A stretch of DNA of 38,615 nt, from positions 1 through 38,615 of the forward strand of contig NZ_PKUS01000042.1 in NCBI RefSeq assembly GCF_002866825.1. Reading direction: 5' to 3'. The notes under the pieces were generated by a model. It searched no databases and was not told the origin of the DNA. It was given only the letters and a program-made list of their open reading frames with translations. Below are positions 31,784-38,615 of the stretch, one piece after another. The stretch's first letter is position 1. The number at the start of each line of letters is the position of its first letter. The translations under genes and the position numbers were made by a program. The stretch comes from Pseudohalioglobus lutimaris (GTDB lineage: Bacteria > Pseudomonadota > Gammaproteobacteria > Pseudomonadales > Halieaceae).

Positions 31784-34700
31784 CTATGCACGGGAAAGTT
31801 TCGGTTAATACTCATTACACTCGTTCCGTTAATCTTGAACGTGATCAAGGTTCCGTCGAAGTGCTGGAAGCATATATCCCTACGTCGCGCGCTATTCGGA
31901 CTCTGGAGAGGGTGGCTTCTGCTTTCCATGAGAAGCAAGCGCCTCGGGCATGGTCGCTAATCGGCCCTTACGGTTCCGGAAAGTCCTCGTTCTCAGTATT
32001 TGCTTCTGACTTGCTCTCTAATCCGAGTGATAAGTTGAGCAAAATTGCCCAAGGCAAGCTCGAAGCCACGGACCCGAAGCTTCAGGAGCGCGTTGAGGCG
32101 GGATTGGCAAACTCAAAAGGAATGCTCAAAGTACTGGTTACCGGTGCCCCAGAGCCGATGGCTAGGAGAATCCTTACTGGTTTCCAGCACTCGATTGACG
32201 AAGCCTGGTCCGGACGTCGCGGTAAACGGCCACCGATATTCTCAAAGCTTTCAGCAATACTAAGCAGTCCCGAGATTAGTGTTTCAGAAACCATAGAATT
32301 TGTTAATGAGGCGCAAATTGCGCTGGGAAAACTTGGTTACTGCGGTGTCGTTTTAATCATTGATGAACTAGGCAAGTTCCTCGAGTACGAAGCTCGACAT
32401 TACGGTGCAAATGACATCTATCTCTTGCAGTCACTAGCAGAACATGCCTGTGCGGGAAATGCATGTAATCTGTTCCTTTTCGTAATGCTGCACCAGTCTT
32501 TCGAGCAATACGCCAAAGGGCTGGGCGAGAATCTGAAAAATGAATGGTCAAAAGTACAGGGCCGCTTTGAAGAAGTACCGTTTATTGAGTCTTCTGAACA
32601 GGTTCTGCGTGTGGTTTCTAACGCCTTCAAGCATGATTTCAGTCGCGCGGAAAAAGGAAGTCTTAAGAAGTCGATAGTCAATTATGTTGATGTGCTGTCG
32701 GCCAGCAACGCTTTACCTGCCGCACTTAAGCGGACCGAAGCAGTTAAGTTGTTTCAATCATGCTACCCGCTACACCCAGTAAGTGCTTTGCTCCTGCCAC
32801 TCTTATGCCAGAAGATTGCGCAGAATGAACGAACTCTATTTAGCTACTTAGGCAGCCATGAAGAATTTGGGTTGAGTGACATGCTCGGGCAGCTCGACTC
32901 TGTCGATGATTGCGTCCAGCCATATCATTTATTTGACTACTTTATAGCTAATCAGTCGGCAGCTTTGAGCGATTATGCTACGCACAGAAGGTGGGCTGAA
33001 GTTGTTACTTCCTTAGAGCGATTAGGAGACGCAACCTCAGCGGATATAGCACTTCTAAAGACCATCGGTATTATGAATATCATTGGTGCCAAAGGAGGCC
33101 TAAAACCGTCGAAAGCGATATTGGAGTTGTGTCTGGATGGTAGCTCCCAGGTTGATAAAAGCCTTAAGTCACTGCTGGCTGCCTCGGTGGTCACCTATAG
33201 GAAATTTAGCGGTGAGTACCGTGTATGGCAAGGCAGCGACTTTGATCTAGAGGAAGCTCTCCATGATGGCCTGAATCACATTGGAGAGTTCGAGCTTGCT
33301 GATACATTAAATAATGAAAGCAGTCTGCAGCCGTTGGTAGCCCGGCGCTATACGATTAGAAATGGCGCGTTACGTTACTTCACGCCTATGTTTGTCGATG
33401 CGCGGAGTTTTAGGTCTACTCCTAGCTCCTCGAGCATGCCGAGAATTGTACTGTTTTTGGCGGCAGCTCAAGATGACGAAAAGATCTTCTTCGAAGAAGT
33501 TACGAGCTACTTTTCAGATCTTGATATTGTGGCTATTTGTAAGAATGGCTCACAGCTTCGCGAATCAACCGCTGAGGTGATCGCGCTAAGGCATGTTGGG
33601 GCTACTCGGCAGGAATTGGCCTCTGACCCGGTGGCGAAACGTGAATTTGAAGATAGGTTAACTGCCGCCGAGCACGCTCAGTCGATCTTACTCACTGAGA
33701 TTCTAGAATCGCCACAGGACAATGATTGGTACCACAGGTCTAAGACTCTTCCCCTTACAAATAAGCGGGAGTTCCAGGAGCAGTTATCCGCGGTGCTTGA
33801 AAAAGTCTACTGCAAGGCTCCTGAGCTACACAATGAGCTTGTCAATCGAGACAAGCCCTCTTCTCAGGCGAATGCAGGCAGGATCAAACTGCTGTACGCA
33901 ATGATAACTTCTCCTCAAGAAACAGACCTCGGGATAGAGAAATTTCCTCCAGAGAAGGCGATCTATCGTTCCATCTTGATGGAAACGAAGCTTCACCAGG
34001 AAACCAGTCTGAACGAATGGGAGTTTACTGCCCCTGCAAAGAGAACGCCGTTCTATGCGGTTTGGCAGAGAATAGATCAGTTTCTGGACGAAACTGAAGA
34101 GTCACCGAAGCCCTTTACCGAGCTAAATAATGAACTAATGGCGCCTCCATATGGAGTCAAGGCAGGAATATTGCCAATTCTATACATCGCCGTGTATTGC
34201 GTGTATCAGCAAGAGCTTGCGATCTATGAGAATCGTCAGTATCGGCCTAACTTTACAGAGGACATGCTTGATCGATTTGTAAAGAGACCTGACGAATTTG
34301 CTGTTCAGCGATTCCGAATAGTTGGACTTCGAGCCTCGATTTATGAGCAGTATAAGACGCTGTTCAACGATGACAGGGAGAAAACTATTATTCAGCTCGC
34401 TAGACCGCTAGCCAAGCACATCGGTGGATTGGAGGAATACACACTCAAGACTCGTAGTAGCCAGCTCTCCAAAGAAGCTAAGGCTGTGCGAGATGCTTTC
34501 AAGCTGGCGAAGTCTCCTGAAAGACTTCTTTTTGAAGACCTCCCAAAAGCAGTTGGGTTTGAGCACGCGCTTGGTGATGACAGTGGATCATTGGAGGGAT
34601 TTGCGAATGCCTTACAGGAAGCGCTAAAGGAGCTTAGGTACGCATACAGCGACATGGTCAAAGGGCAGCAGAAATTGCTCGCTCAAGCTTTTCATATGAG

Positions 34701-35268
34701 TGATGACCTTTCTTTGGAGCAGCTACGTCAAAAGTCTATCGGAAGATATGAAGGGTTAGAGCAATACACCGTTGATGTTGATGGGTTAAGGGCGTTTATC
34801 AAGCGCGTGTCGAAACGTACCGGTAGTGATGATGAATGGCTAGAAAACATCTTGATGTTCTTGGGCCATAAGCCTTCATCGAAGTGGAGCGATGCAGATA
34901 GAGCAGAGGCAGAAGTAAAGCTTAGTGACTTTGCCAAACGGATTCTCGACTTAGAAACGCTTAGGCTGCACTACGACAAAAATGCGAGCAAGTATGAGGG
35001 CGACTTCCAGGTAATCCTGCTTAAATCGCTAAAAAAGGGTCAGGAGCCGATAGACGAAGTTGTTGCGATAGACCAAGCGCGACATGAGGCAATCCAGGAT
35101 GTTAAGCATGAGCTTAAAGAGAAATTAGACAAGCATTCCGATAAAGAGCTCAAATTGGCGATCTTAGCTGAGCTAGTAGATGAGTTCTTAAATGAGTACC
35201 AGGAAGTGAAATCAGAACCTAAAGAAAAGAAAGTGACAAAAAACAGGAAGGTGAAGGGTGTCCAATAA
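31780..35268 (+). CDS. sspC: SspC-like large P-loop ATPase
   Basis: This 1162-residue ATPase has a Walker A motif in GPYGSGKSSFS (about 62-72) and Walker B in VVLIIDELGKF (about 190-200). Long helical and coiled regions fill the C-terminal half, and the tail is very basic (EPKEKKVTKNRKVKGVQ). In Ssp systems SspC is the ATPase that works with the nickase and the sulfur-transfer enzyme during backbone modification. BrxC/PglY-type ATPases of BREX are similar in size and P-loop layout and are an alternative label. ATG 31780 is chosen because it overlaps the sspB stop (ATGA) and has AGGGAGA upstream; an earlier in-frame start would intrude 28 bases into sspB. Confidence 0.78.
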   Translation: MTMHGKVSVNTHYTRSVNLERDQGSVEVLEAYIPTSRAIRTLERVASAFHEKQAPRAWSLIGPYGSGKSSFSVFASDLLSNPSDKLSKIAQGKLEATDPKLQERVEAGLANSKGMLKVLVTGAPEPMARRILTGFQHSIDEAWSGRRGKRPPIFSKLSAILSSPEISVSETIEFVNEAQIALGKLGYCGVVLIIDELGKFLEYEARHYGANDIYLLQSLAEHACAGNACNLFLFVMLHQSFEQYAKGLGENLKNEWSKVQGRFEEVPFIESSEQVLRVVSNAFKHDFSRAEKGSLKKSIVNYVDVLSASNALPAALKRTEAVKLFQSCYPLHPVSALLLPLLCQKIAQNERTLFSYLGSHEEFGLSDMLGQLDSVDDCVQPYHLFDYFIANQSAALSDYATHRRWAEVVTSLERLGDATSADIALLKTIGIMNIIGAKGGLKPSKAILELCLDGSSQVDKSLKSLLAASVVTYRKFSGEYRVWQGSDFDLEEALHDGLNHIGEFELADTLNNESSLQPLVARRYTIRNGALRYFTPMFVDARSFRSTPSSSSMPRIVLFLAAAQDDEKIFFEEVTSYFSDLDIVAICKNGSQLRESTAEVIALRHVGATRQELASDPVAKREFEDRLTAAEHAQSILLTEILESPQDNDWYHRSKTLPLTNKREFQEQLSAVLEKVYCKAPELHNELVNRDKPSSQANAGRIKLLYAMITSPQETDLGIEKFPPEKAIYRSILMETKLHQETSLNEWEFTAPAKRTPFYAVWQRIDQFLDETEESPKPFTELNNELMAPPYGVKAGILPILYIAVYCVYQQELAIYENRQYRPNFTEDMLDRFVKRPDEFAVQRFRIVGLRASIYEQYKTLFNDDREKTIIQLARPLAKHIGGLEEYTLKTRSSQLSKEAKAVRDAFKLAKSPERLLFEDLPKAVGFEHALGDDSGSLEGFANALQEALKELRYAYSDMVKGQQKLLAQAFHMSDDLSLEQLRQKSIGRYEGLEQYTVDVDGLRAFIKRVSKRTGSDDEWLENILMFLGHKPSSKWSDADRAEAEVKLSDFAKRILDLETLRLHYDKNASKYEGDFQVILLKSLKKGQEPIDEVVAIDQARHEAIQDVKHELKEKLDKHSDKELKLAILAELVDEFLNEYQEVKSEPKEKKVTKNRKVKGVQ

Positions 35269-36121
35269 AATTAGCTATCAAGAAGCCATCAATATACCCA
35301 ATGCGCGCCATGTTCTTGGCCTTTCTGGCGGCAAGGATAGCGCTGCCTTGGCAATATACATCAAGGACAAGTACCCCGAAGTACATGAAAAAGTAGAGTA
35401 CTTTTTCTCGGACACCGGTGCCGAATTGAAGGAGGTCTATGATTTTCTAGATAGGCTCGAGGCGTATTTAGGTAAAGAAATCATTCGCCTTAGCAGTGGC
35501 AAAGATTTTGATCATTGGCTTCAGGTTTACAACGGTTTTCTTCCCTCAGCAAAGCAGCGCTGGTGTACTCGTGAGATGAAGATACGCCCATTTGAGCAGT
35601 TCGTTGGTGACGATCTAGTGGTGAGCTACATAGGTATCCGAGCAGATGAAGATCGCGAGGGGTATATCAGTCAAAAGGAAACAATCAAGGCTGTTTTCCC
35701 GTTTGTTGAGGATGGAATCATTCGCGATGATGTGTTCCAGCTCTTATCAGACACAGTAGGAATACCGGATTACTACCAATGGAGATCACGATCGGGGTGT
35801 TATTTTTGCTTTTTCCAGCGACAGTCAGAGTGGCTAGGCCTTAAACGTAACCATCCAGAGCTGTTTGAGCAGGCAAAAGACTACGAGCAGCGAAAGCGTG
35901 AAAGGTATGACTGGGAGATAGGTAAGTCCGACGCAGGCGGTATGGGTTATACATGGTCTTCACAAGGTTCGCTGGAAGAGCTTGTCGCTCGAGCGGAAAA
36001 ACGGGAAAAGGAGCAGGGGATTCTTGCTAGTACAACCACGCAAAAGTGGCAGGACATACTGAGGTATCAAGAAGACGATGAGGATCCTGAGGACCAGTCC
36101 TGCCTTATTTGCAGCCTCTAG
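35258..36121 (+). CDS. sspD: SspD-like PAPS-reductase-family sulfur-transfer enzyme
   Basis: This 287-residue ATP-pyrophosphatase-fold protein has PP-loop LSGGKDSAA (SGGKDS 23-28). Cysteines suited to a 4Fe-4S cluster are C103 (QRWCTREMKIRP) and C181/C184 (SGCYFCFFQRQ), with a further pair at the extreme C-terminus (C282, C285 in SCLICSL). Related DndC/SspD proteins activate the DNA backbone and insert sulfur as phosphorothioate. BREX type 4 also uses a member of this family (BrxP). The GTG start overlaps the sspC stop by 11 bases. No cysteine desulfurase (SspA) is in the window, so sulfur would come from a host enzyme such as IscS or from a gene outside the window. Confidence 0.85.
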   Translation: MSNKISYQEAINIPNARHVLGLSGGKDSAALAIYIKDKYPEVHEKVEYFFSDTGAELKEVYDFLDRLEAYLGKEIIRLSSGKDFDHWLQVYNGFLPSAKQRWCTREMKIRPFEQFVGDDLVVSYIGIRADEDREGYISQKETIKAVFPFVEDGIIRDDVFQLLSDTVGIPDYYQWRSRSGCYFCFFQRQSEWLGLKRNHPELFEQAKDYEQRKRERYDWEIGKSDAGGMGYTWSSQGSLEELVARAEKREKEQGILASTTTQKWQDILRYQEDDEDPEDQSCLICSL

Positions 36122-36284
36122 ATCGCAATTTCAGTCGATGTCGCGTTGTGTCTTGAAAATGACGTAATCGGCAATACCCTGCGCGCTAATTTCAGCGGAT
36201 TATGTATCTAGGGAATATTGGAGGCAGTTTAAGCCCAGAAAGCAATGTTCTCGACTTTCAATCGATAAGTGGACTCCTAGTTCT

Positions 36285-37910
36285 ATGCTTGAACTCAAAA
36301 ATATTCTGGAAAGATACTCCGTGGGAGAGCTTTCGAGCTTTTTGGGCGGAACTATCCTCGGAATCTACGAGGCCACTACAAGCGAGGAGGTCAGCAAAGA
36401 TACTTTAGTCGACGCTGTTCTTACGCTTTACGGTCATGAATTCTTTGTTGACCCATCGATGAGAGAAAAACTCATCGATCGGATGAGTGAGGAGCAAGTC
36501 GAGCAAGCTCTATCATTATTTATTGCCGACTATTCAGACGACATTGAAATCGCAGTTGAGCTAGATCGCTACCAGGCTCTGATTGATCTGTCTCATCGGT
36601 GGCCCCAAAAATTTGCGTCGCTTTTCGGATATGGTGAAAGCATGCATGAGGCAGACTCGGTGTTGTCCAGTGTAGCCGGACTGACACGAGTAGAGCCAGA
36701 GTATCCCGCATACCCGTATCAGCAAGCAATGGTGTTGAAAGTTGATGCTCTTATGAGGTCGGGAGACAAAAAATGCCTTTTGCACCTACCAACCGGTGCC
36801 GGCAAGACTAGGACTGCAATGAATATTGCAGCTGAGCATCTTAGACGTGAAAAGGCTGGCTTGGTGCTGTGGTTGGCCGACACCTCAGAGCTTTGTTCGC
36901 AAGCAGCAAATGAGTTTACTAAGGCCTGGAAGAGTCTAGGTAATAGAGATTTGAAGATCTATTCGTACTACTCGGATACGAACATATCGCTAGGAGGCAT
37001 AGATCAGGGTTTTCTGGTTGCGGGTCTACAGAAGCTAAATGCGGCTCGAGGTAGTACTGAGTATCGAATCCTGTACGAGCAGCTTAAGAAACACGTGACT
37101 CTCATAATTTTCGATGAGGCACATAAAGCTATAGCACCGACATATGCTCAAGCGGTTCAAGATATGACTAGTGCTAGAAACAACACTTTTCTTCTTGGGC
37201 TAAGTGCTACTCCTGGTAGGCAGTTGGATGTTTCCAGTGATGAAGATGAAAAGTTGTCAGATTTCTTTGACGGGACAAAAGTAACGATGCAGGTTGCCGG
37301 ATATGAATCTCCGATAAGCTACTTGGTTGAGCAGAACTATCTCGCTAAAGCAGATTTCATAAACATTGATTACGACGCCAAAAAGATCGTACTTGCCGAT
37401 GCATTTTCTAGTGCTTCTAGAAACTTGGAGATTAGGCAAGCGCTATCAGAGGATGAGAGTAGAAATTTACGACTTCTCGAAGTTATAGAGGACGAGTATT
37501 CCAGCGGAAGTTCGATAATCGTATTTGCTTGTAGCGTTGAACACTCGCGAGATCTCGCGTCAATGTTAGCGTTTAGAGGGATACACGCATTTTCGCTCGA
37601 CAGCAAGAATGACGATTCGGATACCCGTCGTTTTAAGATCGCTCAATACACGTCGGGCAAGGTAAGGGTTCTTATCAATTTCAATATACTCACTGCGGGC
37701 TTTGACGCTCCGAGAACTAATGTAGCCGTTATTGCCAGACCCACTGATTCACTCGTTCAGTACTCTCAGATGGCGGGGCGCGCTATGAGGGGCGAGAGGA
37801 GCGGCGGCAGTCGCAATTGCAAAATTTACACTGTAAGGGATGACATCCCCGCATTTCGTAGCGTGGCTCGTGCTTTTATGCACTGGGACACGCTATGGAA
37901 CGAAGTTTGA
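36285..37910 (+). CDS. SF2 DEAH-type helicase, putative restriction component of the ssp cassette
   Basis: This 541-residue helicase has HLPTGAGKTRTA (about 167-178), IIFDEAHK (DEAH 277-280), GLSATPGR (motif III) and QMAGRAMRG (motif VI, 495-503). A helical N-terminal region of about 130 residues precedes motif I. It follows sspD after a 163-base gap, which has no other gene and may carry its own promoter, and is followed 18 bases later by a GHKL ATPase. A helicase and ATPase pair behind sspBCD fits the sspFGH restriction module, which damages DNA lacking the phosphorothioate. I cannot tell which of F, G or H each corresponds to. Confidence 0.82.
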   Translation: MLELKNILERYSVGELSSFLGGTILGIYEATTSEEVSKDTLVDAVLTLYGHEFFVDPSMREKLIDRMSEEQVEQALSLFIADYSDDIEIAVELDRYQALIDLSHRWPQKFASLFGYGESMHEADSVLSSVAGLTRVEPEYPAYPYQQAMVLKVDALMRSGDKKCLLHLPTGAGKTRTAMNIAAEHLRREKAGLVLWLADTSELCSQAANEFTKAWKSLGNRDLKIYSYYSDTNISLGGIDQGFLVAGLQKLNAARGSTEYRILYEQLKKHVTLIIFDEAHKAIAPTYAQAVQDMTSARNNTFLLGLSATPGRQLDVSSDEDEKLSDFFDGTKVTMQVAGYESPISYLVEQNYLAKADFINIDYDAKKIVLADAFSSASRNLEIRQALSEDESRNLRLLEVIEDEYSSGSSIIVFACSVEHSRDLASMLAFRGIHAFSLDSKNDDSDTRRFKIAQYTSGKVRVLINFNILTAGFDAPRTNVAVIARPTDSLVQYSQMAGRAMRGERSGGSRNCKIYTVRDDIPAFRSVARAFMHWDTLWNEV

Positions 37911-37928
37911 GATAAGGAGGATAAAGTT

Positions 37929-38615
37929 ATGGACAGACCATTTATACGAGGCCAAGTAGCCATTGATTCCATGAGAGACAACGGGTTTCTCAGTGCTGCG
38001 CATGCTTTGGCCGAGCTTATTGATAATAGTATTCAGTCAGGAGCCGACCGGATAGAGCTAATCACGTTTGAGAAGCGTAGTGAAGGATCGGCCACCTCTA
38101 GAGCCGTAAAGCGAATAGAAAAAATCGGTGTGCTTGATAATGGGTCCGGCATGGATTCTGAAACCTTACACCTAGCTTTAGAGTTCGGGGCTTCTGTTAA
38201 TCGAAAAGACTCTCAAGGTATAGGCAAGTTTGGAATGGGGCTTCCAAATTCATCCATTTCTCAGTGTAAGCATGTAGATGTCTGGAGTTGGACTGAGCCG
38301 GGCGAATATAAGTATACCTATTTGGATATTGATGAGATTAAGAGCGGAGATCTCGAGTCAATTCCAGAGCCGATAAAAAAGGAAGTGCCGGCTGATATCC
38401 TGGCTGCTCTAGGAGACTCTCTCCCTAGTACGGGAACCTTAGTTGTGTGGTCAAAAATCGACCGTTGTCAGTGGAAGACTGGTAATTCGATATATAAGCA
38501 TACACAGGATGTTGTTGGGCGCATGTATCGGTATTACCTCGATGGGGAGAAGGTATCCATCCGCTTCAAATCAGCGGAACTTAAGAACTCGCTGTATATA
38601 GTGAATGAAGAACAT
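37929..38615 (+). CDS. GHKL ATPase (histidine-kinase/Hsp90-like), partial at the right edge
   Basis: The first 229 codons of a GHKL-fold ATPase are present. The N-box is ALAELIDNSIQSGAD (E29-N33 region), the G1 box DNGSGM and the G2 box GIGKFGMGLP, all intact. The phosphate-acceptor domain of sensor kinases is absent, so it is more like MutL/Hsp90/MORC-type ATPases found in defence systems. AAGGAGG lies 7 bases before ATG 37929, a strong ribosome site, 18 bases after the helicase stop. The frame is still open at base 38615. It is the expected next component of the ssp-linked restriction module. Confidence 0.85.
   Translation, partial: MDRPFIRGQVAIDSMRDNGFLSAAHALAELIDNSIQSGADRIELITFEKRSEGSATSRAVKRIEKIGVLDNGSGMDSETLHLALEFGASVNRKDSQGIGKFGMGLPNSSISQCKHVDVWSWTEPGEYKYTYLDIDEIKSGDLESIPEPIKKEVPADILAALGDSLPSTGTLVVWSKIDRCQWKTGNSIYKHTQDVVGRMYRYYLDGEKVSIRFKSAELKNSLYIVNEEH

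Noticed and set aside
30860-38615. BREX type 4 locus (because of the PAPS-reductase-type protein and large P-loop ATPase)
   Set aside because: DUF4007 directly before the ATPase and the following SF2 helicase and GHKL ATPase fit the Ssp type better, and no pglZ is present in the window. It is not fully excluded because the locus continues beyond the right edge.

Overview
The window looks like a defence-rich accessory region of a gammaproteobacterial chromosome. Evidence: Shine-Dalgarno-led genes in short overlapping operons, intermediate GC, and families common in that class (HipBA, McrBC, vWA/YfbK-like, NPY-repeat exported protein). The genus cannot be fixed from the sequence. No rRNA, tRNA, insertion sequence or CRISPR array was seen.

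Layout, left to right. (1) 1-5003: an overlapping pair of large tyrosine recombinases, probably the mobility module of an integrative island. (2) 5026-9104: accessory genes: a frameshifted minus-strand gene of unknown function, a coiled-coil zinc-finger-like protein, a complete HipBA toxin-antitoxin pair on the minus strand, and an HExxH metallopeptidase-like protein with a zinc ribbon. (3) 9350-15662: a two-gene operon encoding a 1622-residue fusion of NERD nuclease, two kinase folds and a COG1112-like SF1 helicase, plus a 479-residue partner I cannot assign. This is the best candidate for an undescribed system. (4) 15803-19454: an N-formylglutamate amidohydrolase-family protein and an HTH/coiled-coil protein on the minus strand; then a HEPN protein with a structured leader and a small winged-helix-like protein. 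(5) 19676-28527: an exported NPY-repeat protein, an HD hydrolase, then a compact operon of a RecB-like nuclease/DEDD/SF1 helicase fusion (TM0106 type), McrB, McrC and an unknown 337-residue protein. (6) 29098-30436: a von Willebrand A protein broken by a frameshift at a G run, flanked by two dyad-symmetric GTGTAT elements. (7) 30666-38615: a ribbon-helix-helix regulator, a DUF4007 SspB-like nickase, an SspC-like ATPase and an SspD-like sulfur-transfer enzyme, then an SF2 helicase and a GHKL ATPase cut by the window edge. This fits a single-strand DNA phosphorothioation defence cassette of the sspBCD-sspFGH kind.

How the genes may work together: the recombinase pair would move or capture the island. 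The cargo would attack foreign DNA by complementary routes: McrBC-type cleavage of modified DNA, phosphorothioate-based discrimination of unmodified DNA, a kinase/helicase/nuclease machine, and abortive-type toxins (HipA, HEPN). At least two genes carry frameshifts, which suggests decay or switching. Family assignments come from motifs visible in the translations; system-level statements are inference.
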